A stretch of DNA of 64,000 nucleotides, taken from NCBI RefSeq assembly GCF_001613105.1, contig NZ_BDBS01000041.1, forward strand, positions 25,319 through 89,318, given 5' to 3'. Positions 1 to 7,676 of this stretch are shown piece by piece. This stretch comes from Nocardia pseudobrasiliensis NBRC 108224 (lineage in GTDB: Bacteria; Actinomycetota; Actinomycetes; Mycobacteriales; Mycobacteriaceae). Numbering within the stretch: the stretch's first letter is position 1; each line of letters opens with the position of its first letter. Below the pieces are notes generated by a model that was not told the origin of the DNA, did no database searches, and saw only the letters and a list, made by a program, of their open reading frames with translations. Position numbers and translations under genes: made by a program.

Positions 1-71
1 CAGCATTCCGAGACAATTTCAAACGCACCGTCGGCGTCCCCCCGAACGCCTACCGCCGCGCCTTCCGGTGA
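1..71 (+). CDS. AraC-family regulator, C-terminal end only
   Basis: Only the last 22 codons are in the window, read from base 3 to a TGA at 69-71. They encode a tail with F-R-D-N-F-K-R-T, V-G-V-P-P and Y-R-R-A-F, the usual ending of the second helix-turn-helix of AraC/GlxA-type activators. The rest lies to the left of the window, so ligand and targets cannot be judged. The GlxA-type gene at 34388 ends in a similar way. The family call rests on a short stretch, but this ending is distinctive. Confidence 0.6.
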   Translation, partial: AFRDNFKRTVGVPPNAYRRAFR

Positions 72-105
72 CCGAAAACCAGTCGCGCCTGAGGAACACA
101 CGGAG

Positions 106-315
106 GTCTCCGTCGGCACCCCGAGAACACTCACCGAAGCTGAACGACAGGAATACCTTGCGGGACAACACATTGCTGTGCTGTCCGTCGCGGCCGACAA
201 CGACCGCCCTCCCGCCAGTGTGCCGATCTGGTACGACTACGCCCCGGGCGGGAACATTCGGATCAGCACCGTCCCATCGACCCGCAAAGCCAGGCCCATC
301 CAGCGAGCCGGCGGC
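106..315 (+). pseudogene. Remnant of a PPOX-family (pyridoxamine-phosphate-oxidase-like) flavoprotein
   Basis: One frame reads T-L-T-E-A-E-R, then A-V-L-S-V-A, then S-V-P-I-W-Y-D-Y, then S-T-R-K-A-R-P-I-Q-R-A-G. This is the typical first third of small split-barrel FMN or F420 binding proteins of about 130-150 residues. Similarity stops at about base 315, where the frame runs into sequence antisense to the epoxide hydrolase gene. There is no start codon at the expected place after the CGGAGG at 101-106. I read it as an N-terminal fragment of a gene truncated by rearrangement. Function is lost as it stands. Confidence 0.5.
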
Positions 316-322
316 ACGGACG

Positions 323-1444
323 TCAGCGGAACAGGCGGAAGAATCCGCGCACCTGCTCGACCAGCGACTGCGGCTGCTCCAGTGCGGCGAAGTGGCCGCC
401 ATGCGGCAGTTCCTCGAACCAACGCAGGTCGGTGAACCGGCGCTCGGCCTCACGCCGCGACGGGCGGGTGATGTCGCGCGGGTAGATCGACAGCCCGCAC
501 GGCGCGGTGACCTTGTCCCGGAAAGTGGCGAAGCTTTCCCAGTACAGGCGCGCCGACGAAGTGGCCGACGCGGTGAACCAGTAGACCGAGATCTCATCGA
601 GGATCTGCTGGCGCGACACCGCGTCCTCGGGGTGGCCGTCGTTGTCGGTCCAGGCCCAGAACTTCTCGGCAATCCACGCGGCCTGTCCCGCGGGAGAGTC
701 GGTGAGGCCGTAGCCGAGCGTCTGCGGCCGGGTCGCCTGGATCGCCGAGTACCCCCGGCCGGTGCGTTGGAACTCCTTGGCGGCCTCCAGGTTTGCCCGC
801 TCCGCGGGCGTCGGGTCGTCGAACGTGCCCGCCGCCACGGACCCCAGGTTCAGGTGCACGGCTGCCACCCGCTCGGGCGCCACCTCACCCAACGCGCCGG
901 ACACCGCCGAACCCCAGTCACCGCCCTGCGCGCCGTACCGCTGGTACCCCAGCGACACCATCAACGTGTCCCAGGCGCGCGCGATGCGACGCACACCCCA
1001 CCCGGTCGTCGACGGCTTGTCACTCCAGCCGTACCCGGGCAATGACGGCGCGACCACGTGGAACGCATCCGCCGGGTCCCCACCGTGCGCGCGGGGGTCG
1101 GTCAGCGGGCCGAGGACCTCCAGGAACTCGAGCACCGAGCCCGGCCACCCGTGGGTGAGCACCAGCGGGAACGCGTCCGGCTCCGGTGAGCGGACGTGCA
1201 GGAAGTGGATGCCCAGCCCGTCGATCGTGTCGCGGTACTGCGGAAACACGTTGAGCCGCTGGGCGAATCCGAAGTCGTAGTCCTCGGCCCAACTGCGGCA
1301 CAGCTCCTGCGCATACGCCAGCGGCAGGCCCTGTGACCAGTCGTCCACCGGTTCGGGCTCGGACCACCGCGTCCGTCGCAACCGTTCACGCAGATCCGCG
1401 ATCTCGGCTTCGGTGATGGCGACCTCGAATGGTTCGGCGGACAT
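323..1444 (-). CDS. Epoxide hydrolase (EHN domain plus alpha/beta hydrolase)
   Basis: The 373-residue protein has the N-terminal epoxide hydrolase segment (about 1-110) followed by an alpha/beta hydrolase fold. H-G-W-P-G at about 98-102 forms the oxyanion hole. G-G-D-W-G places the nucleophile Asp near 176, and G-G-H near 351 supplies the general base. It should open epoxides to diols in the cytoplasm, as in the microsomal-type bacterial family; there is no signal peptide. The ATG follows AAGGAAG. It ends right at the truncated PPOX remnant, so the rearrangement joint lies just after its stop. Substrate is unknown and no partner gene is adjacent. Confidence 0.88.
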   Translation of the reverse strand: MSAEPFEVAITEAEIADLRERLRRTRWSEPEPVDDWSQGLPLAYAQELCRSWAEDYDFGFAQRLNVFPQYRDTIDGLGIHFLHVRSPEPDAFPLVLTHGWPGSVLEFLEVLGPLTDPRAHGGDPADAFHVVAPSLPGYGWSDKPSTTGWGVRRIARAWDTLMVSLGYQRYGAQGGDWGSAVSGALGEVAPERVAAVHLNLGSVAAGTFDDPTPAERANLEAAKEFQRTGRGYSAIQATRPQTLGYGLTDSPAGQAAWIAEKFWAWTDNDGHPEDAVSRQQILDEISVYWFTASATSSARLYWESFATFRDKVTAPCGLSIYPRDITRPSRREAERRFTDLRWFEELPHGGHFAALEQPQSLVEQVRGFFRLFR

Positions 1445-1603
1445 GGCAGGACTTCCTTATTGGTCGAGGCGGGGTGGGATCGAATGGGGGGATCGTCATC
1501 GCGGGCGGAGTGCCGCGAGCACGGCGAGGGCCACCGACACCGGCACGCTCAGGTAGTTGCCCCGGATGTCGATTCATCCTGGTAGACAACGTAACAGCTG
1601 TGT

Positions 1604-1822
1604 TCAGATGCGGTCGCGGGAAGGCGGTGAGTCCGAGGCGATGCCCCGCAGAGTCACCCCTCGAGCGGCGTCGGTGAGTAATTCGGCAGTATCGTACTGG
1701 GCGACCGACAGTTCGAGCGCGGCCGCGAGTAGTTCCTCCTTGTCCTTGTAGCGATAGGTCGTGCCCGCGATCGGCACGTCGGCGGCCTCCGCGACGGCGC
1801 GATGGGTCAGGCCTGCGATGGC
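1604..1822 (-). pseudogene. Decayed TetR-family regulator fragment
   Basis: On the minus strand a frame reads G-L-T-H-R-A-V-A-E-A-A-D-V and then T-T-Y-R-Y-K-D-K-E-E-L-L, the DNA-recognition helix region of TetR proteins. It ends at a TGA only about 35 residues later. Upstream of G-L-T the frame holds Pro/Ala-rich sequence with no start codon and no first helix. The ligand-binding domain is absent (normal length about 190 residues). It lies between the epoxide hydrolase and the divergent oxidoreductase gene and may once have controlled one of them. Confidence 0.6.
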
Positions 1823-1865
1823 AGGGCCGGGTGCGGGCGCGCCCGCCGAACCGCTGGACGATCAC

Positions 1866-1898
1866 ATCGACGCAAGGTTCACGCAAGATCGACGCAAG
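1866..1898. repeat. Three tandem 11-bp units in a promoter region
   Basis: Three consecutive 11-bp units read ATCGACGCAAG, GTTCACGCAAG and ATCGACGCAAG, sharing ACGCAAG. The last unit runs into GCGTC, giving the inverted repeat GACGC-AA-GCGTC at 1891-1902. An 11-bp period is close to one helical turn and is not a multiple of three, so it is not a peptide repeat. It lies about 55 bp upstream of the oxidoreductase start at 1954, where a regulator site would be expected. The binding protein is unknown; the decayed TetR gene alongside is one candidate. Confidence 0.45.
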
Positions 1899-1953
1899 CG
1901 TCGACAGCGCCGATGCGAGTACGGTCGGCGGAGTGGATAAAGATCGAAATAGT

Positions 1954-2829
1954 ATGGCACCGCGGCCGTTTCGGTTCTCTGTCGGCTTCGGCGGCGCTGA
2001 CTCGCGTGCCGAGTTGCGGAAGAAGGCACAACAGGCCGAGGACCTGGGCTATGACGTGATCACGGTGCCCGACCATCTGGGCATGATTTCGCCGTTCCCT
2101 GCGCTGGTCACAATGGCGGAGGCGACAAATCGCGTGCACGTCGGCACCATGGTCCTGGACGGGGCCTTCTATCGGTCCGCTTGGCTGGCCCGTGATGTCG
2201 CGAGCGTGGCGCAACTGACGGACGGGCGGTTCGAGTTCGGGCTCGGCGCCGGACCGGATTTCGCGAAACCCGAGTTCGAGGCCCTGGGGCTGCCGTTCCC
2301 GAGCGGGCGGCAGCGCATCGAGCATCTGCGCGACCTCATCGTCGATACCAAGGCACTGTTCGCAGGGGATCATCAACCGCCGGTGCATCACCACATTCCG
2401 CTCCTGGTGGCCGGAAGCGGCGACCGCCTGCTGCGAGTGGCCGCCGAACACGCCGACACGATATCGATGGCCGGGATACCAGTCGATGCCGATATCGACT
2501 CCGACGAGATCGGCGACGCCGCGCTCGGCCGCCGCTCCCAGTTCGTCCGTGATGCTGCCGGAACACGTTTCGCCGATATCGAACTGGGGCTGACGGTGCA
2601 GGCGGTAGAGGTCGAGGGGCACGGCGAGGTCGATCTGACCCTCCCCCGCATGTTCCAGCCCGACTTCTCCGATACGCAGCTGCGCCACCTGCCCGGATTC
2701 CTCCACGGGTCGGCACGCGGCATCGCCGACACCCTGCGGCGTTACCGCGACGAGTACGCCGTCAGCCATTTCTCGGTCAACGAAACGCAGATGACAGCGC
2801 TGGCGAAGGTGATCGAAGACCTTCGGTGA
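1954..2829 (+). CDS. LLM-class F420-dependent oxidoreductase (TIGR03621-like)
   Basis: The 291-residue luciferase-like TIM-barrel protein begins R-P-F-R-F-S-V-G-F-G-G-A, followed by D-L-G-Y-D-V-I-T-V-P-D-H. These features fit the MSMEG_2516-type F420 family. L-T-D-G-R-F-E-F-G-L-G-A-G near 75-87 is the conserved cofactor-side strand. Such enzymes transfer hydride between F420H2 and an unidentified substrate in the cytosol. I chose the ATG at 1954; an upstream in-frame GTG at 1933 is possible. The frame stays open further upstream through the repeat region, which looks non-coding. It is probably monocistronic, with 11-bp iterons upstream. Confidence 0.85.
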   Translation: MAPRPFRFSVGFGGADSRAELRKKAQQAEDLGYDVITVPDHLGMISPFPALVTMAEATNRVHVGTMVLDGAFYRSAWLARDVASVAQLTDGRFEFGLGAGPDFAKPEFEALGLPFPSGRQRIEHLRDLIVDTKALFAGDHQPPVHHHIPLLVAGSGDRLLRVAAEHADTISMAGIPVDADIDSDEIGDAALGRRSQFVRDAAGTRFADIELGLTVQAVEVEGHGEVDLTLPRMFQPDFSDTQLRHLPGFLHGSARGIADTLRRYRDEYAVSHFSVNETQMTALAKVIEDLR

Positions 2830-2930
2830 ATGCTCGGGGCCAGCCGCCCTCACATGTGCTCGCGATCTTCTCGACGCACGCCCACCGGTGCCAGCAGTCC
2901 CGACTTACCCCGACGGGCCGATCTTCCGGC

Positions 2931-2961
2931 TTGACTTGGAGTGCGCTCCAAATCCTAGTGT
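2931..2961 (+). promoter_or_regulatory. MerR-type promoter with 19-bp spacer
   Basis: TTGACT (2931-2936) and TAGTGT (2956-2961) are separated by exactly 19 bp. The spacer carries the inverted repeat TTGGAG-TGCG-CTCCAA (2936-2951). An over-long spacer with a centred dyad is the hallmark of promoters activated by MerR-family proteins, which untwist DNA to realign the two boxes. No MerR gene is adjacent. The same layout occurs at 46333-46363 before the second aldo/keto reductase gene. Confidence 0.75.
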
Positions 2962-3024
2962 CGGAGGGCGTTCGCCAACCCCCAAGGCAGCGCCCGGCCC
3001 GCCGGGCGGGAGGAGTATCCGCGC

Positions 3025-4017
3025 ATGATCACCCGAACCACGCTCGGCTCACCCGGTCTCACCGTCAGCGCGATGGGTCTGGGGTGCATGGGGATGAGCG
3101 AGAGTTACGGTGCGGCCGACTGGGACGGCGGCCTGGCCACCATCAACCGGGCCCTGGAACTGGGAATCACGTTCCTGGACACCGCCGACGCCTACGGCAC
3201 CGGGCACAACGAGGTGCTGGTGGGCCGGGCCCTCCACGGCCGACGGGATCAGGTGCAGCTGGCCACCAAGTTCGGCATCGACCGCAGCGGCGGCGACCGG
3301 GCACGCCGCATCCGCGGCGCCCGGGATTTCGTGCTGCGTTCCTGCGACGCCTCGCTGCTGCGGCTGGGTGTGGAGGTGATCGACCTGTATTACGCCCACC
3401 GCCCGCCCCAGGATGTGGAGATCGAGGAGACCGTGGGGGCGATGGCCGAGCTGGTCGAGGTGGGCAAGGTCCGTCATCTGGGTCTGTCCGAGGTCGGCGG
3501 CGAGCTGCTGCGCCGGGCGCACGCGGTGCATCCGATCACCGCGGTGCAGAGCGAGTACTCGCTGTGGACCCGCGACGTCGAGGCCCTCACCCCGGTGATG
3601 GCCGAGTTGGGGGTCGGATTGGTGCCGTACTCGCCGCTGGGTCGGGGGTTCCTGACCGGCGCCCTGGACCGTTCCACGCTGGGCGAGAAGGACTTTCGGC
3701 GCACCAACCCCCGCTTCACCGGCGAGGCGGGCGAGGCCAACGAGAAGATCGCGCAGACCGTGCGCGAGGTGGCCGCCCGGTTGGGTGCCACCCCGGCCCA
3801 GGTGGCGCTGGCCTGGGTGTACGCCCAGGCCGAGCGACTCGGGGTGGCGGTGGCGACCATTCCGGGCACCCGCAGCCCGGCCCGGCTGGAGCAGAACGCG
3901 GCCGCACTGGAACTCACCCTGGACGCCGAGGCGCTGGCCGCGCTGAACCCGCTGAGCGGCCAGGTGATCGGCGAGCGCTACACCGCTGCGCACACCGCCG
4001 AGGTCGCCCGGGGTTAG
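3025..4017 (+). CDS. Aldo/keto reductase (AKR13-like)
   Basis: The 330-residue TIM-barrel NADPH-dependent reductase shows G-L-G-C-M-G-M near the start, D-T-A-D-A-Y-G with the catalytic Asp and Tyr, and L-A-T-K-F-G with the catalytic Lys. Y-Y-A-H-R carries the active-site His, and Q-S-E-Y-S-L-W and I-P-G-T-R are cofactor-loop motifs. It reduces aldehydes or ketones in the cytosol; the physiological substrate is unknown. The ATG follows GGGAGGAG. The upstream MerR-type promoter suggests induction by an electrophile or oxidant (inference). A close paralogue lies at 46416. It appears monocistronic. Confidence 0.92.
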   Translation: MITRTTLGSPGLTVSAMGLGCMGMSESYGAADWDGGLATINRALELGITFLDTADAYGTGHNEVLVGRALHGRRDQVQLATKFGIDRSGGDRARRIRGARDFVLRSCDASLLRLGVEVIDLYYAHRPPQDVEIEETVGAMAELVEVGKVRHLGLSEVGGELLRRAHAVHPITAVQSEYSLWTRDVEALTPVMAELGVGLVPYSPLGRGFLTGALDRSTLGEKDFRRTNPRFTGEAGEANEKIAQTVREVAARLGATPAQVALAWVYAQAERLGVAVATIPGTRSPARLEQNAAALELTLDAEALAALNPLSGQVIGERYTAAHTAEVARG

Positions 4018-4323
4018 TCAGTCGGCTCGACGCGAAAGACGTCCAGCTGGAGACCCTGCCACGAATCGTGACGCACCGAAAACGATGTCTCGAGTCAAGA
4101 TCTTGGCAGGATCTGACTGGTCACATGGTTGCCGCCACGGCTCGCTAGTCACCTGGGAACACTCGGTAATGTCGATTACCGTGTGGATCAGATCGGTGGT
4201 TTTCTGCCCGATGAGTAGCTGACCCACGAGATCGACTGCGGCGCAGAACGTCCGGCGTTGCCGACGGGCAGTCTTCACCCCGATGCAGAACCTTGGGTGG
4301 GTGTCGTCGGTGGGCGTCCTCAC
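4018..4323 (-). CDS. Uncertain small protein, possibly coupled to the gene before it
   Basis: This 101-codon frame starts at a GTG overlapping the TGA of the hypothetical gene at 4320-4658 in a GTGA junction, an arrangement typical of translational coupling. The product is basic with a short hydrophobic stretch (V-D-L-V-G-Q-L-L-I-G) and has no motif I recognise. Third-position GC is high in the first half and falls toward the end, so the reading frame may be decayed or spurious. It converges on the aldo/keto reductase gene and ends directly at that gene's stop. Confidence 0.3.
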   Translation of the reverse strand: MRTPTDDTHPRFCIGVKTARRQRRTFCAAVDLVGQLLIGQKTTDLIHTVIDITECSQVTSEPWRQPCDQSDPAKILTRDIVFGASRFVAGSPAGRLSRRAD

Positions 4324-4658
4324 CAGTGAATGCCGTTGTCATCGACCCGGTTGTAGGTGGAGCGTCGCAGCGCCAGGCAGCCATCGAAATGCTGGTAGCG
4401 GTAGACAACCACGAAGGTCCACTCGTCCTCGACCCAAGCATCCTCGACAGTGATGAGCCGGGCGTCTGTGGTGTTGCTGGTCATGAGCCAATGCAGGCAG
4501 GCGGACACAGCGATTTCGGACCATCGGGGCGAAACAGCCGCCGCAAACTCCTCGGCGAGGCGTCGATGTTCAGCGGTGATTTCGCGGGGCTCGGGCTGGT
4601 GATCGGGATTCGTCAGGGGTCGACGTCGTCGTTCCGGCTCAGGATTAATCCCGATCAT
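4320..4658 (-). CDS. Hypothetical protein of 112 residues
   Basis: A compact soluble protein rich in Trp and aromatic residues (S-P-R-W-S-E-I, C-L-H-W-L-M, D-E-W-T-F-V-V-V-Y-R-Y-Q-H-F). The ATG opens a frame with good third-position GC. No family is recognised. The pattern of beta strands ending in W-T-F-V-V-V-Y and C-L-A-L-R-R-S suggests a small alpha/beta fold, but I would not name one. A possible downstream partner overlaps it by GTGA. The strong promoter or SD signals seen elsewhere in the window are missing. Confidence 0.5.
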   Translation of the reverse strand: MIGINPEPERRRRPLTNPDHQPEPREITAEHRRLAEEFAAAVSPRWSEIAVSACLHWLMTSNTTDARLITVEDAWVEDEWTFVVVYRYQHFDGCLALRRSTYNRVDDNGIHW

Positions 4659-4833
4659 TATGTGCCAGAATGGTGTCCGCTGATGCCGCGACCCGCGCGG
4701 TTCGAACGGGTCCGCGTGGTGTCCGGAACGTCAACGGGCCGAGATCATTTCGTCCCAGGCGGGCATTCGGCACTCGCGACCGGTCAGCGCGGCGCGGTTC
4801 GCGCCAGTCTTGGACTGCCATTCCAGTCCAACT

Positions 4834-5223
4834 TCAGCGGTTCGTGGGGCTGGTCGGGCGGAAGATGAGGGCCGCGATGATCGCGAGCAGAATCAGGCAG
4901 ATCGCTTGCTCGACAACCATCCACAGGGGCAGAGGGAGGAAAAGCAGGACAGCGGTGAACGCGACGAGAAGCACGACGATGATGATCTGCAGTCGCAACA
5001 GCGCGCGGGGTTCGCCGCGTTCGGCGCGGCGGGCGAAGAGGTAGGTGAGTACGGACGTAATGGCGACGATGATGCTGCGCACCCACACCTGGGGCGTGAC
5101 CTGTGTGGGCACGAGGACTGTAAGGACAAGCACCGCAAGAACAGTCGCGGCGCTGAGTAGCATGTACGCCTTCGTCAACCGCAGTGCGGTCGTTGCGCGC
5201 ATACTCCTCGAAGTGGTGATCAC
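4834..5223 (-). CDS. Four-helix integral membrane protein
   Basis: The 129-residue protein has four hydrophobic segments, at about 20-40, 46-63, 78-97 and 101-121, with a basic loop R-R-A-E-R-G-E-P-R after the second. No enzyme motif is visible. The GTG start overlaps the stop of the upstream TetR gene as GTGA, so it is probably translated with the regulator; an internal ATG at codon 8 is an alternative. The overlap suggests that the regulator at 5220 controls this membrane protein together with itself. Its role, for example in transport or membrane stress, is unknown. Confidence 0.7.
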   Translation of the reverse strand: MITTSRSMRATTALRLTKAYMLLSAATVLAVLVLTVLVPTQVTPQVWVRSIIVAITSVLTYLFARRAERGEPRALLRLQIIIVVLLVAFTAVLLFLPLPLWMVVEQAICLILLAIIAALIFRPTSPTNR

Positions 5224-5831
5224 TGCTTTTCCTTTCTGCTGACGTGCGCGACTGCGGTTGCCCGCTGGATGAACTGCACGACTTCGGAGAAGATGTGGTC
5301 GATGTCGACGTCGTCGCTGTTGGCGAGGTAATAGGCCGAAGCATCTATGATCGCTCGGATCGCCGCCGCGACGATCAAGGGATCGAACCGCGCGAACTCC
5401 CCACTGCGCTGCCCCTCGGCGAGCAGATGGGACAACGGCTCCACCAGATCAGGTATCCGGTCGCGATGGTGAGGTGCGTTCTCGATGATTCGCTGCACCG
5501 CCCGCACGTGCGTGGCGTGAGTGCAGATGAATTCGAGATTGGATCGCAGCGACCTGGCCAGCCGTTCGCTCGCCGGGCCCGTATTTTGCGCGTGGCGAGC
5601 CTTGAACGCCGCACCTTCCGCGTACAGCGCCGTGACGACGGCCTCGCAAATCGCGTCCTTCGTCTTGAAGTGATAGAGCACAGTGCCCTTGATCGCGCCG
5701 GCCTGACGGGCAATGCGGTCGACCGACGCCGCCGCGAACCCTTCGTTATCGATCACGGCAATCGCCGCCGCGACGATGTCGTCACGGCGAGCCCGCTGCG
5801 TGCGGGTGAGAGACGAGGTGTCGGACTCCAT
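5220..5831 (-). CDS. TetR-family regulator
   Basis: The 203-residue protein has a classic N-terminal HTH: R-R-D-D-I-V-A-A-A-I-A-V-I-D, then V-D-R-I-A-R-Q-A-G, then G-T-V-L-Y-H-F-K-T-K. An all-helical ligand domain follows. Two copies of ACCAAATGGTC lie directly upstream (5843-5873) and are very likely its operators, giving autorepression. It overlaps the downstream membrane-protein gene by 4 bp, so both would respond to the same ligand. The ligand is unknown. The ATG at 5829-5831 is the natural start, before the first helix. Confidence 0.88.
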   Translation of the reverse strand: MESDTSSLTRTQRARRDDIVAAAIAVIDNEGFAAASVDRIARQAGAIKGTVLYHFKTKDAICEAVVTALYAEGAAFKARHAQNTGPASERLARSLRSNLEFICTHATHVRAVQRIIENAPHHRDRIPDLVEPLSHLLAEGQRSGEFARFDPLIVAAAIRAIIDASAYYLANSDDVDIDHIFSEVVQFIQRATAVAHVSRKEKQ

Positions 5832-5842
5832 GCGTCAAACTT

Positions 5843-5873
5843 ACCAAATGGTCGACTATTTGACCAAATGGTC
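5843..5873. promoter_or_regulatory. Twin TetR operators
   Basis: Two identical 11-bp near-palindromes ACCAAATGGTC occupy 5843-5853 and 5863-5873, spaced 20 bp centre to centre, about two helical turns. The second extends to the longer dyad TGACCAAATGGTCA. They sit 12 bp upstream of the TetR ATG. Same-face spacing suggests cooperative binding of two dimers. Assignment to the adjacent TetR protein is inference from position. Confidence 0.75.
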
Positions 5874-6041
5874 AGATCTGACGCGTAGCCCCCTCCTCGA
5901 CCTCCACTCATGCCGCCCCGCGCGGGCATTGGGCAGTCGATCAGATCGGTTGTCCGGCATGTCTTCCCGACGTTTGCTGAGGCCGATTTCGGGTGTTTGA
6001 TACTTTGTCGAGGGCAGTAACGGTTGGAGAGGTTCACGGGT

Positions 6042-6443
6042 ATGGGGCCATCGCAGGAGTCCGATCTCTCCGTCGAAAGGATCGACAAAGTCGGTGCTGC
6101 GGCGATGCCCGCGGACTCGCCCCGCAACGGGGTGGACGGTCTGCGTGAACAAGTTTGCGCAGCAGCGGTTTTCGGCGAACCCGTTACCGCAGGTGGTATC
6201 ACCGTCATTCCAGTCGCACGGGCGCGGGTCGGATTCAGCCGGACCGGGTCCAGCGACGGGGCGGAGGGAGGCGGTGCCGACGTACGCCCCTTGGGCTACA
6301 TCGAGATCCGCGACGGCACAACCCGATACCGCCCGATCGGCAACCAGTGGAGCCGCATCATCGCGCCCTTGATCGCCCTCGCCTCGGGGCTCTCCATCCC
6401 AGGGTTGATCCGCGCTTTGCGCAGTTTCCGCGGCACCCGTTGA
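6042..6443 (+). CDS. GerW/YtfJ-family protein
   Basis: A 133-residue protein of the spore YtfJ (GerW) family. The core V-F-G-E-P-V-T-A-G-G-I-T-V-I-P-V-A is the family signature, followed by a Gly-rich strand and the strand R-P-L-G-Y-I-E-I-R-D-G. A hydrophobic helix lies near the C-terminus (A-P-L-I-A-L-A-S-G-L). The ATG at 6042 follows GGAGAGG; a TTG at 6024 is in frame but has no SD. The family is widespread in non-sporulating actinomycetes, where its job is unclear. It is separated from both neighbours and probably transcribed alone. Confidence 0.75.
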   Translation: MGPSQESDLSVERIDKVGAAAMPADSPRNGVDGLREQVCAAAVFGEPVTAGGITVIPVARARVGFSRTGSSDGAEGGGADVRPLGYIEIRDGTTRYRPIGNQWSRIIAPLIALASGLSIPGLIRALRSFRGTR

Positions 6444-6941
6444 ACCACCGCATGCGCCGGGTGCCGGGTCTCGCGTCTTCACGGCCCTCATCCGGGTGGG
6501 CAGCGTCATGGCAGACAATGCTGTCGGTGGTGTTCCAATCCGCACGCGGCCGCGCGAACAGTGATGTCGTGACCGCCCGGGTACATATGAACCCGGTCGT
6601 GGCGCGTCTGGGATGCGAGATCGGTAGCGACGCAATACGTCTCGCTCGCTTCGCCGAATTGTCGCTTTCCGTGGGCGATCGATGCGGTCTTCGAGACTCT
6701 CACCTGAGATCGGTGTCCCTTGCCACCTCCCCCTGTGCCTCCTCGATTTCTTCCTCGCTGCACTCCATGACGTTGTGGTCGCAGGCCCACTCGAACCGAG
6801 AGCACAGGTCCGCGAGCGCCTGTTTCTGCGTCGGATGCGTGGTCGGCACCGTATTCACTTTCTGAATCCGAGCCGTGTACCTCTCGCATGTCCTGGCGTG
6901 ATGTCGTGGTCGCCACGTGTGGGCAGACGCTGCCGGTTTGG
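6444..6941. other. About 500 bp with no convincing gene
   Basis: Between the GerW-like gene and the TetR gene at 6942 no frame shows recognisable motifs. The best candidate is a minus-strand frame at 6700-6945 with an acidic C-terminal helix (C-S-E-E-E-I-E-E-A) after A-L-A-D-L-C-S-R-F-E-W. It has no clear ribosome binding site and lower third-position GC than true genes here. I leave it as a possible small or decayed gene. Confidence 0.3.
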
Positions 6942-7571
6942 TCATCGGATTCTGGTTTGCTCGGTGGGCCCCACCGTGTGTGGTGCCTGTTGCGGGTTGA
7001 ATGTGGCAAACGCTTGATCCAACAGGTCGGCGAGGTCGAGTCGGCCCTCAGAGGCGGTCCAGTGTTCGAGGGCCACAGTGAAGCAGTCGATGGCGGCGGA
7101 GGCCTTCACCTCGAGGGACAGGTCAGCCGGGGGGAAGTGGCCGGGGCGTTCGGCGAGGGCGTGGGCGAGGCCGGGGCGCCAGCCGTGTTGTTTGTCCAGC
7201 CAACGCGCGCGCAGTGCGGGGGTGTCCTGGACCAGGCGGGCCTTGGCGAGCTCTTCGTCGCGGTCCGGGCCGCGGGAGTCGAGCACGACGTCCAGGGCGC
7301 GGCGTAGTGCGGTCCAGTCGTCCTCGTCGGCGGGGCGGGCGCGCAGGGCGGCGGCGATCTGCGCGCCACGGTCGTCGAAGGCGGCCAGTGCGGCGTCTTC
7401 TTTGCTGTCGAAGTAGCGCAGGAACGTGCTGCGGGACACGCCTGCCGCCGTGGCCAGGTCGTTGATGGTGACTGTGTCGAATCCCCGGCGGGCGTACAGG
7501 TCGGAGGCCACCTGGGCCAATTGCGCCCGGACCGCCGCCCGGGCGATCTCTCGTGTGCCAGCATGCGTCAT
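6942..7571 (-). CDS. TetR-family regulator
   Basis: The 209-residue protein opens with an HTH: A-S-D-L-Y-A-R-R-G-F, I-N-D-L-A-T-A-A-G-V-S, S-T-F-L-R-Y-F-D-S-K. The ligand domain contains a Trp and Asp/Arg-rich stretch. The ATG at 7569-7571 follows GAGGTGAG. It is divergent from the F420-reductase-like gene at 7677 with about 105 bp between them, the usual layout for a repressor and its target. TGAGACTCA at 7631-7639 is a possible operator half. The likely target is the neighbouring reductase (inference). Confidence 0.87.
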   Translation of the reverse strand: MTHAGTREIARAAVRAQLAQVASDLYARRGFDTVTINDLATAAGVSRSTFLRYFDSKEDAALAAFDDRGAQIAAALRARPADEDDWTALRRALDVVLDSRGPDRDEELAKARLVQDTPALRARWLDKQHGWRPGLAHALAERPGHFPPADLSLEVKASAAIDCFTVALEHWTASEGRLDLADLLDQAFATFNPQQAPHTVGPTEQTRIR

Positions 7572-7676
7572 AACGGTATCTCACCTCACATTCGAGCCTA
7601 TCTCGAAATACTGACGCTTGATCTCGGAGTTGAGACTCAGTGTCATCTTGAATTCTCCTACTCAGTTGGAGGCGCG

